Shown: positions 18,124 to 26,483 of the stretch, one piece after another
How the letters are laid out: the number at the start of each line of letters is the position of its first letter
Numbering within the stretch: position 1 is the first letter of the stretch
NCBI RefSeq assembly: GCF_001567565.1
Contig: NZ_LSSW01000017.1
Location: 1 to 64,000, forward strand
Reading direction: 5' to 3'
Length of the DNA: 64,000 nt
DNA from: Ectopseudomonas composti
Lineage (GTDB): Bacteria; Pseudomonadota; Gammaproteobacteria; Pseudomonadales; Pseudomonadaceae
Made by a program: the position numbers and the translations under genes
The notes under the pieces: model-generated
Database searches by the model: none
Told to the model about the DNA's origin: nothing
The model's input: the letters and a program-made list of their open reading frames with translations, nothing else

Positions 18124-18636
18124 TCACTCGCTCATCGCCGTGCCGGCTTCGGCAGCTTCGAAGCGTTTGCCCTGACAGCTCAGCACCAGGCGCTCGGCCA
18201 TGGCCACCACCAGAATCAACGTGCCGAACAACATCGGCAGCTGCGGCAACCACATGGGAATCGGCAACAGACCGGACGACACTTCCTTGAACTCGTAAGA
18301 CTCCAGCACGAACAACGCGCAGTACCAGGCCATGTAAGCGGCTATCGCCAGGCCCACCAGCGTGGCCAGCACATCGACCACGCGGCGCCCGCCAGCGGGC
18401 AGCAGACGCAGCATCAGTTCCACGCGGATGTGCGCGCCGCGCTGCAGTGCATAGGGCAAGGCGAGAAAGCCCGATGCGGCCATCGCGTAGGCGGCGAACT
18501 CATCGGCAGCAGGCACCATGGTGCCCAATTGGCGAGCGACGATCTGTGCCACGACGAGCAGGCAGATCAGGACGAGAAACACACCGGACAACCATCCGGA
18601 CAGGGTGTAGAGCTTGTGCAGTGGGGTCATGAACAT
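18124..18636 (-). CDS. dctQ: TRAP transporter small permease subunit (DctQ type)
   Basis: A 170-residue four-helix membrane protein: LYTLSGWLSGVFLVLICLLV starts the first helix, and the RGAHIRVELMLRLLP segment between helices is the classic DctQ signature. The ATG at 18636 has GGGAG four bases upstream; a second in-frame ATG at 18630 is possible. Stands between dctP and dctM, separated from dctP by a strong hairpin. Confidence 0.92.
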   Translation of the reverse strand: MFMTPLHKLYTLSGWLSGVFLVLICLLVVAQIVARQLGTMVPAADEFAAYAMAASGFLALPYALQRGAHIRVELMLRLLPAGGRRVVDVLATLVGLAIAAYMAWYCALFVLESYEFKEVSSGLLPIPMWLPQLPMLFGTLILVVAMAERLVLSCQGKRFEAAEAGTAMSE

Positions 18637-18657
18637 CGGGCTCCCTGGGCAAGCCAC

Positions 18658-18688
18658 AGAAAAGCCCGCCGCCAGGACGGCGGCGGGC
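18658..18688 (-). terminator. intercistronic hairpin between dctP and dctQ
   Basis: A perfect 10-bp stem, GCCCGCCGCC / GGCGGCGGGC, followed on the minus strand by TTTTCT, lies just after the dctP stop. It probably terminates part of the transcripts or protects the dctP message, giving more binding protein than permease. Confidence 0.85.
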
Positions 18689-18695
18689 AGCAGAA

Positions 18696-19673
18696 TCAAT
18701 GCTGGTAGCTATCAAGGATCGCCTTGCCATCGGCGCCGGCGCGCTTGAGCCACTCCTCGGTCATGGTCTGGCCGATCTGCGCGAAACCGCTCTCTACCGC
18801 CGCGGGCGCCTGTTCGGATACCTGCATGCCGTTGTCGGCCAAGATCTTGACCAGCTCACCAGTCTTCTCCTGGGCAATCGCCCAACCGCGCTGTTCGGCA
18901 CGCTTGGCAGCATCCAGCACCGCCTTCTGGGTCGCCTCCGGCAGGCGGGCAAAGGCACGGGCGTTGACAATGACGAAGTTCTTCGGAATGAAGGCCTTGA
19001 CGTCGTAGTAATAGGAAGAGAAGTCCCAGGCCTGGGAATCCACACCGGTGGTCGACGAAGTAAGCATGCCGTTGATCATGCCGGTGCTGAAGGCCTGCGC
19101 GATTTCACCGGTCTGGATCACAGTCGGCACTGCGCCCATCAGCTCAGTCATACGCGAGGTGGCCGGGTTATAGGCACGGAATTTCATGCCCTTGAAGTCG
19201 TCCATGCTGGAGATCGGCGTCTTGGTGAAGATGCTTTGCGGCGACCAGGGCATGGCGTACAGCAGCTTGATGCCCTGCTTGGCCAGGCGCGCCTCGACGG
19301 CAGGACGACTCGCATCCCACAGAGCCTGAGCCTGCTCGTAGTTGCGCACCAGAAACGGCACGCTGTCGATTTCGAAGATCGGATCTTCATTGCCCAGCAC
19401 CGACATCAGCACGTCACCCACCTGCACCTGGCCGGTCTGTACGGCACGCTTGACCTCAGGACGCTTGAACAGCACCGAGTTGCCGTGCACGCGGATCTGC
19501 AGCTCGCCGTTACTGGTTTTTTCCACGTCCTGCGCGAATTCCTTGGCCACGGTGGTGATGAAGTTGCCGTCGGGATTCTCGGCGGTCATGTTCCAACGCT
19601 CGGCAGCCTGGGCGCCAAAGCCCAGTGCACAAGCCAAAGCGGTCATGGCGAAACGCGATGCGATGCTCTTCAT
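18696..19673 (-). CDS. dctP: TRAP transporter periplasmic solute-binding protein (DctP type)
   Basis: A 325-residue DctP-family protein with a Sec signal peptide (cleavage near FGAQA-AERW). The substrate carboxylate-binding Arg lies in MKFRAYNPATSRM, the conserved family position, so the ligand is expected to be an organic acid. The ATG at 19673 has AGGAG upstream. It is closely similar along its whole length to the second binding protein encoded at 24398-25393. The substrate is unknown from sequence; context with pxpABC suggests 5-oxoproline or a related acid. Confidence 0.94.
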   Translation of the reverse strand: MKSIASRFAMTALACALGFGAQAAERWNMTAENPDGNFITTVAKEFAQDVEKTSNGELQIRVHGNSVLFKRPEVKRAVQTGQVQVGDVLMSVLGNEDPIFEIDSVPFLVRNYEQAQALWDASRPAVEARLAKQGIKLLYAMPWSPQSIFTKTPISSMDDFKGMKFRAYNPATSRMTELMGAVPTVIQTGEIAQAFSTGMINGMLTSSTTGVDSQAWDFSSYYYDVKAFIPKNFVIVNARAFARLPEATQKAVLDAAKRAEQRGWAIAQEKTGELVKILADNGMQVSEQAPAAVESGFAQIGQTMTEEWLKRAGADGKAILDSYQH

Positions 19674-19756
19674 GGTGCTCTCCTGTTCATTCTTGTTTGT
19701 GCGCCGCAAGGCGCGGCTGGAAGACGATTTCGAGTCTCAGCGCATCGCCCGACCCT

Positions 19757-19774
19757 GTCCAACTAGAAAAACCG
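19757..19774 (-). promoter_or_regulatory. copy 1 of an 18-bp shared motif, upstream of dctPQM
   Basis: On the minus strand it reads CGGTTTTTCTAGTTGGAC and lies 84 bases before the dctP start. It aligns without gaps to three other copies in the block. Confidence 0.7.
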
Positions 19775-19809
19775 GAGGCACATGATCAGAAATCGTTATG
19801 GGATGAATA

Positions 19810-19834
19810 GGTGCATTCCAGTGGCGAATGCACC
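19810..19834. promoter_or_regulatory. 25-bp inverted repeat between lysR and dctP
   Basis: GGTGCATTC-N7-GAATGCACC is a perfect 9-bp dyad. It lies 3' of the LysR gene and about 35 bases upstream of copy 1 of the shared motif. There is no T-run, so an operator is as likely as a terminator. Confidence 0.5.
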
Positions 19835-19882
19835 AGCAGCGGGCATCCATTGACGGGCCCGCAGGCTGTTGCGCAACGGCGA

Positions 19883-20827
19883 TCAGGCGCTTTGCTGTTC
19901 CGGCGTTGGCGCGACCCGTGCCATGCATGCCTCGCCCATCTCCTCGGCATAGACGTCCAGCGCCTCGCAGGCCAGGGCAATGATGTCTTCACTGAGTTCC
20001 AGGCCCACGCCCGTGCGCCAGGTGGCGACCACCGGCAAGGGCGGCGGCTCCGGCACCTCGTCGAGCGTGGTCAGCACCCCCTGCTTGAGCTCGTCATGCA
20101 CCAGCGCTGGCGGCAGCGCGCCGATACCGAAACCGTCGCGGATCAGACGCGTCATCGCGGCGATGGAGTTGACGCAATTGATGCGCGGCGCGCTGACGCT
20201 GCCAGCATGCAGCAGGTTGAGAATGTCCTGATGCGGCCGCGAGTTCTTCGAGAAGGTGATGATGCGCTCGCGTGCCAGCTCCTCCATCGAGGCGTAGCGG
20301 CGGTGATACAGCGAACCGGTCGGCACGATCCAGCGCACCGGAAATGCGGCCAGTTCCAGATTGCGCACGCTGTCGCCGTTGACCATGTCGGTCTGGAACA
20401 CGATATCCAGATAGCCCTTGAGCAGTTGCTCGTTGAGGTTGCGCGCAGTGTCGGCGGTCAGCTCGATCTCCACCGCAGGGTAGCGCTCCATCACTCGTGT
20501 TACGAACGGACTCAACCAGGTGTGAATGACGGTATCCATCGCGCCGACGCGAATGCGTCCCTGAATGTTGCCGGTATCGCTGATCGACTGCTTCAAGGCC
20601 TGCATGGTGTCGATCATGCGCTCGGCGTATTCGAGCACCTTCTGCCCTTCCGGCGTCAATGACACACCTTTGGAGTCGCGCAGAAAAAGACGGGTACCGA
20701 GTTCATCCTCGAGCGCGGCAATACGGCTGGAAATGGAGGCCTGGGTGCTGAACAGCTTCTCGGCTGTCAGGCGGAAGCTCTTGAGCCGCGCCACCCAAAC
20801 GAAGGTCTCGAGAAATCTCAGATTCAT
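19883..20827 (-). CDS. LysR-family transcriptional regulator
   Basis: A 314-residue LTTR with the N-terminal winged helix-turn-helix (MNLRFLETFVWVARLKSFRL, then AEKLFSTQASISSRIAALEDE) and a periplasmic-binding-like effector domain from about residue 90. It is divergent from the porin gene and sits between the porin and dctPQM, so it is the natural candidate to control them, perhaps through the shared 18-bp motif. The effector is unknown. No other regulator gene lies in the block. Confidence 0.93.
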   Translation of the reverse strand: MNLRFLETFVWVARLKSFRLTAEKLFSTQASISSRIAALEDELGTRLFLRDSKGVSLTPEGQKVLEYAERMIDTMQALKQSISDTGNIQGRIRVGAMDTVIHTWLSPFVTRVMERYPAVEIELTADTARNLNEQLLKGYLDIVFQTDMVNGDSVRNLELAAFPVRWIVPTGSLYHRRYASMEELARERIITFSKNSRPHQDILNLLHAGSVSAPRINCVNSIAAMTRLIRDGFGIGALPPALVHDELKQGVLTTLDEVPEPPPLPVVATWRTGVGLELSEDIIALACEALDVYAEEMGEACMARVAPTPEQQSA

Positions 20828-20954
20828 GCCGTAACGCCTCTTCGCAATGTTCTCATAAGGGGCCGATTTGCAGCGCCCACGCAGCCTCAGGCGTAGCAGG
20901 TTGTATGCCAGAGGTTTTTCGCGCAGCCGATGAATTTTCCTATCGCTGGCCCCC

Positions 20955-20972
20955 TGTTTTTTCTCGTTGGAC
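20955..20972 (+). promoter_or_regulatory. copy 2 of the 18-bp shared motif, upstream of the OprD-family porin
   Basis: TGTTTTTTCTCGTTGGAC in the lysR-porin intergenic region, 127 bases before the porin start and in its orientation. Confidence 0.7.
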
Positions 20973-21098
20973 GCCGCCGAACAACGCTTTGAAGAATGGC
21001 GCCGCGCTCTGCGCAGACCACAACAACATCATTCAAAACGCGCTCTGCCAAGCAGCCGCTCTCGCCGCTGCGCGCTCCCAACAGGAGACACTGCAACC

Positions 21099-22322
21099 AT
21101 GAAAACCTCTTACCCATTGGCCTCTGCGCTGCTGCTCGGCAGCGCCATGCCGACGCTGGCACTGGCCGACTTCATCGACGACAGCAAGGCCAGCGTCGAG
21201 ATGCGTAACTTCTACTTCAACCGCGATTTCCGCCAGAGCGGCGCCCGTGACAAGGCCGAGGAGTGGGCGCAGGGCTTTCTGCTGCGCATGGAATCGGGCT
21301 ATACCGAGGGCACCGTTGGTTTCGGTATCGATGCATTTGGGATGCTCGGCCTGAAACTCGACTCTGGTGACGGCACCGCCGGCAGCGGCCTGCTGCCGGC
21401 CGACCGCTCAGGCGGCTCGCAAGATGAATATTCCAAGCTCGCCCTGACCGGCAAGGTGAAGCTGTCCAACAGCACGCTGAAAGTCGGCGCTCTGCAGTTC
21501 CGCAGCCCGATCGTCTCGGCCAACGACTCGCGCCTGTTGCCGCAGACCTTCCAGGGCGCCCTGCTCAACGTGCAGGAAGTCGACAACCTGACCCTGCAGG
21601 GCGGCAAGATCAACCGCATCAAGGCCAACAGCTCCACCGACTACACCGAGATGACCGGCAACCGCATCGGCGGCAGCAGCGACTCCTTCATGTTCGGCGG
21701 CGGCGAGTACAAGATCACCCCGCAGCTGACCGCCGGCCTGCATTACGGCACCCTCGAGGATATCTACCAGCAGTACTACGGCACCCTGTTACATGTGCTG
21801 CCACTGGGCGATGGCCAGTCGTTCAAGACCGACCTGCGTTACTCGCAAAGCCGCGAGGACGGCAACTTCCGCGACCTCGACAACAAGGCCTTCGGCGCCA
21901 TGTTCACCTACAGCCTGGGCGGCCATGCCTTCGGCGCCGGCTACCAGCGCATGAGCGGTGACGATCCGTTCCCGTACATCGCCAGCAGCGACCCGTTCCT
22001 GGTCAACTTCGTGCAGATCAACGACTTCGCCAACGTCGAAGAACGCTCCTGGCAGGTGCGCTACGACTACAACTTCGCCAGCATCGGGATCCCCGGCCTG
22101 ACCTTCATGACCCGCTACATTTCCGGCGACAACGTCGAGGTCGCCGGTCGCAGCAGCGAAGGCAAGGAATGGGAACGCAATACCGATATCGCCTACGTGG
22201 TCCAGGACGGTCCGCTGAAGAACCTGGGGCTGAAATGGCGTAACGCCACCGTTCGCTCCAACTTCGGCAACGATCTCGACGAGAATCGCCTGATTCTCAG
22301 CTACACCCTGCCGCTTTGGTAA
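21099..22322 (+). CDS. OprD-family outer-membrane porin
   Basis: A 407-residue outer-membrane protein: signal peptide MKTSYPLASALLLGSAMPTL (cleavage near ALA-DFID), then the family start SKASVEMRNFYFNRDFR, many alternating beta-strand segments and a C-terminal strand ending in Trp (SYTLPLW). OprD/Opd porins form substrate-selective 18-stranded barrels for basic amino acids or carboxylates. The P. aeruginosa porin OpdO is associated with pyroglutamate and lies by oxoprolinase genes (from memory), which makes this a possible counterpart. AGGAGA precedes the ATG by about 10 bases. Divergent from lysR. Confidence 0.93.
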   Translation: MKTSYPLASALLLGSAMPTLALADFIDDSKASVEMRNFYFNRDFRQSGARDKAEEWAQGFLLRMESGYTEGTVGFGIDAFGMLGLKLDSGDGTAGSGLLPADRSGGSQDEYSKLALTGKVKLSNSTLKVGALQFRSPIVSANDSRLLPQTFQGALLNVQEVDNLTLQGGKINRIKANSSTDYTEMTGNRIGGSSDSFMFGGGEYKITPQLTAGLHYGTLEDIYQQYYGTLLHVLPLGDGQSFKTDLRYSQSREDGNFRDLDNKAFGAMFTYSLGGHAFGAGYQRMSGDDPFPYIASSDPFLVNFVQINDFANVEERSWQVRYDYNFASIGIPGLTFMTRYISGDNVEVAGRSSEGKEWERNTDIAYVVQDGPLKNLGLKWRNATVRSNFGNDLDENRLILSYTLPLW

Positions 22323-22330
22323 GCATTAAA

Positions 22331-22360
22331 CCGATGACGGGGCCCTTGCGGCCCCGTTCG
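22331..22360 (+). terminator. terminator-like hairpin after the porin gene
   Basis: ACGGGGCC-CTTGC-GGCCCCGT, perfect 8-bp stem followed by TCGCATTT. The T-tract is weak. Confidence 0.6.
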
Positions 22361-22397
22361 CATTTCTCGGAAAGCAAGAAGACCATAGACTTTTAAT

Positions 22398-22416
22398 CAA
22401 GTTGTATGACAACTTG
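22398..22416. promoter_or_regulatory. 19-bp perfect palindrome upstream of the chemoreceptor gene
   Basis: CAAGTTGT-ATG-ACAACTTG (exact dyad, 8-bp arms) ends 44 bases before the receptor start. The TTGTATGACAA core resembles operators of GntR-family (FadR/VanR type) repressors. No GntR gene is in the window. Confidence 0.65.
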
Positions 22417-22460
22417 CCGATTCCTGAGCATCATCCCGAAGAAGATGGCGAGGCGTTATC

Positions 22461-24344
22461 GTGAGCTTTTTACTGTCCTGGCAACAAAAATTCCGCGCCC
22501 TTGTCGCGCTTACCCTGATCAGCCTGATGCTCATGGCGGCCGCCTCTCTGTGGGCCAGCCATAGCGTCAGCAGCGCATTACAGGCAAGGGAGCGGGCCGC
22601 TGCCTATGCCAGCGCGAGTACCCAGCTGATGAACCACTGGTGGCAACAGAACGCACTGCGCCAGCAGATCACGCCTGACCTGCAGGGCGCATTCGGCAAC
22701 GGCCTCGATGAACTGCAAGAACTTGTCGGACATCTGTTAACACAAGCTCAAGCGTTGGACGATGACGCGACCGTGCAACACGCCCGGCAGATCCAGGCCG
22801 TACTGCTGGAGGAACTGGCGCAACAGCGCCAGTGGCTGAGCCTGAACCAGGCGCTGGGCCTGACGCCCTTCGAAGGCCAACGCAAAACGCTGACCGAGAA
22901 AGGCAAGGCGCTGGAGGCGATCAGCTTCGATCTGATCAAACCCTTCATCAGCAGCGCCCTGAGCAGCCAGCGTGACTACCTGTCGACTTTCGATCCAGCC
23001 TTCGCCCAGATTGCCCTGACGGCAATCGGCAAGCTGCAGGAGCAGATCGCGGATCTCGAATGGCAGGACACGCCGATCGGCAAGAACGTGCAGGGCTATG
23101 CCCAGGCGTTCACTGATATCCATGACAACATCGAGCGTATCAACGCGACCAATCAGCGTTTGCGTGAGCTCGGCGAACAGCTGCAGACGCGCGTCGAAGA
23201 GCAGGCGCAAGCCCTGCAAGGCGGCCTGCTGCTGCGCCGTACGCAGGAAGCCGAACAGGCCCGCCTGTCGGCACTGTGGATCATGGGCCTGAGTTTCCTC
23301 GCCGTCGCCGCCCTGCTCTGCTTTACCCTGCTGCAAGCGTCACGCACCCTGGTCACACGCCTGCGCAACGTCATTCAACTGCTCAGCCAGGTGGCCTCCG
23401 GCGATCTCACCGGCAAATTGCCCGTGGGTAGCAACCCGCGCGACGAATTCAACCAACTGGCCGATGCCGCCAACCGCATGATCCAGGGCATCGGCGGCAT
23501 CGTCGCCGAGGTGGTGCGTGCCAATGGCGAGCTGAGCCGCCTGCATAATCACCTGGGCGACGCCATGCAGCAGTTGGGCGACAACAGCACCCAGGTGGAA
23601 ATGCAGACCGAGCAGGCTGCCTCAGCCTCGCACCAGATCAGCGCCACCCTCAACGACATGGCGCAGCGCACGGCGCAAGTCGGCACCGCCACCACCAGCG
23701 CCTACGATGCCGCGCGTAACGGCGGCGAAGTGATCGCTGCCAGCGTCGACAGCATGAGTCGCCTGGCGCAGTTGATTCAGGACACCCACAGCCAGGTCGA
23801 TGCCCTCGGCCAGAGCAGCGCGCGGGTCAATGGCATCGTCGATGTGATCAACAGCCTCGCCGATCAGACCAACCTGCTCGCGCTCAACGCGGCCATCGAG
23901 GCGGCGCGCGCCGGCGATGCTGGTCGCGGTTTCTCGGTAGTGGCCGATGAAGTGCGTTCGCTGGCACAGAAGACCGTCTCGGCAACCACCGACATCAGCG
24001 CCATCGTCGGCGAGTTCCAGCAACAGACCCGGCACATGCATCAGCTGATGAGCAACGGCCTGAACCTGGCCGCCGACAGCGAGCGACATGCCGCCCAGGT
24101 GGCGGATGCGATCACCTCCATCACCTCGGCGATGGAGCGGCTGACCGGCGAGATGAACCAGGTTGTGGTGGCCATCGAGGAAGTGTCCACCACCACTGAG
24201 GACATCGCCGACAAGATGGAAACCATCAACCTGCACACGGGCCAGAGCAAGGATCTGCGCCACGCCCTGGATGGCCACACCGAAGGGTTGTCGTCCCAGG
24301 TCGACGCACTGGGGCGCAGCGCCAGGCAGTTCCGCCTGGCCTGA
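22461..24344 (+). CDS. methyl-accepting chemotaxis protein with large periplasmic domain
   Basis: A 627-residue chemoreceptor: transmembrane helix 1 at residues 13-33, a helical periplasmic sensing region of about 235 residues, transmembrane helix 2 near 268-290, a HAMP domain to about 345 and a cytoplasmic signalling domain with the invariant tip sequence [17 protein letters not shown] and [14 protein letters not shown]. The start is a GTG at 22461 with GCGAGG upstream. The periplasmic part looks like a helical bundle able to bind a ligand directly or a loaded binding protein. It lies convergent to the orphan dctP-type gene and beside the porin, so its attractant may be the block's substrate. 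Confidence 0.95.
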   Translation: MSFLLSWQQKFRALVALTLISLMLMAAASLWASHSVSSALQARERAAAYASASTQLMNHWWQQNALRQQITPDLQGAFGNGLDELQELVGHLLTQAQALDDDATVQHARQIQAVLLEELAQQRQWLSLNQALGLTPFEGQRKTLTEKGKALEAISFDLIKPFISSALSSQRDYLSTFDPAFAQIALTAIGKLQEQIADLEWQDTPIGKNVQGYAQAFTDIHDNIERINATNQRLRELGEQLQTRVEEQAQALQGGLLLRRTQEAEQARLSALWIMGLSFLAVAALLCFTLLQASRTLVTRLRNVIQLLSQVASGDLTGKLPVGSNPRDEFNQLADAANRMIQGIGGIVAEVVRANGELSRLHNHLGDAMQQLGDNSTQVEMQTEQAASASHQISATLNDMAQRTAQVGTATTSAYDAARNGGEVIAASVDSMSRLAQLIQDTHSQVDALGQSSARVNGIVDVINSLADQTNLLALNAAIEAARAGDAGRGFSVVADEVRSLAQKTVSATTDISAIVGEFQQQTRHMHQLMSNGLNLAADSERHAAQVADAITSITSAMERLTGEMNQVVVAIEEVSTTTEDIADKMETINLHTGQSKDLRHALDGHTEGLSSQVDALGRSARQFRLA

Positions 24345-24356
24345 GTAAAGCGAATA

Positions 24357-24381
24357 CCCGCTCGGCGCTGTGCCGAGTGGG
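24357..24381. terminator. hairpin between the convergent chemoreceptor and dctP2 genes
   Basis: CCCGCTCGGC-GCTGT-GCCGAGTGGG, 10-bp stem with one wobble pair and no clear T-run. Confidence 0.5.
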
Positions 24382-24397
24382 CATTGGCACAGGTGCG

Positions 24398-25393
24398 CTA
24401 ACGTGGCTGTGCGTCGAGATAAGCTTCGATGATTTGCGCATGATCCTTGCCCGCACGCGCCAGCCATTCCTCGGTGAGCTGCTGCCCCACCTCGCTCAGC
24501 CCCCGGTGCAGTTGCGGCTCGATGTCCTGCACCACGGTCATGCCACGCCTGGCGAGCATCCGCGTCTGATAACCGGTCAACGCCCAGGACAATTCCCACC
24601 CGGCCCGCTCGGCGCGCTCAGCGGCATGCAGCAGTGCATGTTGCTGAGCCTTGGGTAATCGTTGGAAAGCACGCTCGTTGACGATGACGATGTTTTTCGG
24701 AATGAAGGCGCGCACATCGTAGAAATGCGAGACGAAGTCCCAGGCGCGCAGATCCATGCCTGTCGCGCTGGAAGTGAGCATGATATCCACCTGGCCATCG
24801 CGAAACGCCTGCGGTACATCCTCGGTGTTGATGGTCGTCGGCTGCGCATGGAGCAGATGGGCCAGACGCGAAATGGTTGGGTTGTAGCTGCGAAAGCGCA
24901 GGTCACGAACATCCTCGATAGCCCGCAGCGGGCGATTGCTGAACAGGCTCTGCGCCGGCCAGGGCACCGCGTAAAGCAGACGCACGCCATCAGCAAGCAG
25001 GCGCCGCTCCACCGCCGCACGGCTCAACGCCCACAGCTTGCGAGCCTGCTCGTAGTCGGTGGCGAGAAAAGGCAGGCTGTCGAGCTCGTAGATCGGATCC
25101 TCGCTGCCCAGCACGGACATGAACACATCACCCATCTGAATATCGCCGCGGGCAACTGCCGGCTTCACTTCAGGACGGCGATACAAGGTTGAGTTGGGGT
25201 GGACGCGAATATCCAACTGGCCATTGGTGGCCTGACGAACATTCCTGGCGAAGTCCACCGCCACTCGGCTGATGAAGTTGCCGGCGGGCTGTTCCACGGA
25301 CATGGACCAACGTTCAGCGCCGTACAGGGGTAAAGCCAGAGGTAGAGCGACGAGCAATGCGCAGAGCGCGGGCATGCCAGGTGCGGTCTTCAT
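24398..25393 (-). CDS. second, orphan TRAP-type solute-binding protein (DctP paralogue)
   Basis: A 331-residue DctP-family protein with signal peptide (start MKTAPGMPALCALLVALPLA, cleavage near LYG-AERW) and the carboxylate-binding Arg in LRFRSYNPTISRL. It runs parallel to the DctP at 18696-19673 with many identical stretches (for example RPEVK, SVLG-EDPI, AFIPKN-VIVN, EEWL-RAG). No dctQ or dctM accompanies it. It may share the DctQM permease or act as a sensor for the convergent chemoreceptor. The ATG at 25393 has GGGGGAA upstream. It has a long structured leader and its own copy of the 18-bp motif. Confidence 0.92.
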   Translation of the reverse strand: MKTAPGMPALCALLVALPLALPLYGAERWSMSVEQPAGNFISRVAVDFARNVRQATNGQLDIRVHPNSTLYRRPEVKPAVARGDIQMGDVFMSVLGSEDPIYELDSLPFLATDYEQARKLWALSRAAVERRLLADGVRLLYAVPWPAQSLFSNRPLRAIEDVRDLRFRSYNPTISRLAHLLHAQPTTINTEDVPQAFRDGQVDIMLTSSATGMDLRAWDFVSHFYDVRAFIPKNIVIVNERAFQRLPKAQQHALLHAAERAERAGWELSWALTGYQTRMLARRGMTVVQDIEPQLHRGLSEVGQQLTEEWLARAGKDHAQIIEAYLDAQPR

Positions 25394-25448
25394 TGGGATT
25401 CCCCCGTAGACTGATGGCCAGTTACTGAGTCGACTCGAAAGAAACGCA

Positions 25449-25485
25449 AAAACCCCCGGGTACGGGAGACGCCGGGGGTTGCGCC
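25449..25485 (-). promoter_or_regulatory. terminator-like hairpin in the dctP2 leader (possible attenuator)
   Basis: On the minus strand AACCCCCGG pairs with CCGGGGGTT around a 12-base loop and is followed by a T-run, 56 bases before the dctP2 start and downstream of copy 3 of the motif. Upstream in the leader, GAGACGC (around 25502-25508) can pair with GCGTCTC that overlaps the hairpin's 5' arm and loop, an alternative fold. Confidence 0.6.
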
Positions 25486-25541
25486 AGGACGGCGCCAAGG
25501 AGCGTCTCACCCAAACTACTGTCGAGGGCCGCGATAAGGCT

Positions 25542-25559
25542 GTCCAACGGGAAAAACCA
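25542..25559 (-). promoter_or_regulatory. copy 3 of the 18-bp shared motif, upstream of dctP2
   Basis: Minus strand TGGTTTTTCCCGTTGGAC, 149 bases before the dctP2 start. Confidence 0.7.
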
Positions 25560-25619
25560 GCGTCTGGCGATCGAAAAATCCGATGCCTGCCACCATCAGC
25601 TTTTCCTATCTCCGGCGGC

Positions 25620-25637
25620 TGTTTTTATTAGTTGGAC
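25620..25637 (+). promoter_or_regulatory. copy 4 of the 18-bp shared motif, upstream of pxpABC
   Basis: TGTTTTTATTAGTTGGAC, 94 bases before pxpA and in its orientation. Copies 3 and 4 lie back to back, 60 bases apart, in the dctP2-pxpA divergent region. Confidence 0.7.
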
Positions 25638-25730
25638 GCCCTCAGGCGGCAGCGGAAAAATGAAGCCACACCGCAGAACAGCCCCTAGCTGTCGGACCAC
25701 ATCCATGCACGTCATGATTAGGATGCTCAC

Positions 25731-26483
25731 TTGAACAGCCTGCTTTTGAATTGCGACATCGGCGAAAGCTTCGGCGCCTGGACCATGGGCCTGGACGCCG
25801 AGGTCATGCCTTATATCGACTGCGCCAACATCGCCTGCGGCTTCCACGCCTCGGACCCCAGCGTGATGCGCAAGACCGTGGCCCTGGCCATGGCCCACGA
25901 CGTACGCATCGGTGCGCACACCGCCTATCAGGACCTGGTCGGTTTTGGCCGCCGTTCGATGGACTGCACACCCCAGGAAGTCGAAGACCTGATGCTCTAC
26001 CAGATCGGCGCGCTGGAAGGCATCTGCCGTAGCCAGGGCGCGCACGTCAGTTACGTCAAACCGCACGGCGCGCTGTACCAGGACATGATGCGCAAGCCCG
26101 CCACCCTGCGCGCGGTGATGAGCGCCGTGGCCAAGTACGATCGCCAGCTGCCGCTGATGCTGATGTGCACCCGCGACAACGCTGCCGCCCAGGCACTGGG
26201 CGACGAATTCGGCCTGACCCTGTGGTTCGAGGCTTTCGCCGACCGCGCCTACGACGCCGACGGTTTTCTGCTCGGCCGCAGCCTGCCGGGCGCCGTGCAT
26301 CACGACAGCGAGGTGATCGTCGGCCAGGCGCTGGCCCTGGCGCGTGGCGAAGCCCTTCAAGCCAACGACGGCAGTGCTCTGACGCTGGCCGCACAGACCC
26401 TGTGCGTGCATGGCGATAACGCCAGTTCGGTGGCCGCCGTGCAACGTATCCGTCAGGCCTTCGACAGCCTGACTCAAGCATGA
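25731..26483 (+). CDS. pxpA: 5-oxoprolinase (ATP-hydrolysing) subunit A
   Basis: A 250-residue LamB/YcsF-family protein; with PxpB and PxpC it hydrolyses 5-oxo-L-proline to glutamate using ATP in the cytoplasm. Family hallmarks are [11 protein letters not shown] at the N-terminus and [14 protein letters not shown] near residue 30, with [13 protein letters not shown] in the middle. The start is a rare TTG at 25731: an in-frame stop lies three codons upstream, the next ATG would delete the NCDIGE motif, and AGGA lies seven bases before. Its stop overlaps the pxpB start (ATGA). Confidence 0.93.
   Translation: MNSLLLNCDIGESFGAWTMGLDAEVMPYIDCANIACGFHASDPSVMRKTVALAMAHDVRIGAHTAYQDLVGFGRRSMDCTPQEVEDLMLYQIGALEGICRSQGAHVSYVKPHGALYQDMMRKPATLRAVMSAVAKYDRQLPLMLMCTRDNAAAQALGDEFGLTLWFEAFADRAYDADGFLLGRSLPGAVHHDSEVIVGQALALARGEALQANDGSALTLAAQTLCVHGDNASSVAAVQRIRQAFDSLTQA

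Noticed and set aside
22752..22758. Fifth copy of GTTGGAC inside the chemoreceptor gene
   Set aside because: No T-tract precedes it, so it does not match the 18-bp motif and is taken as chance.
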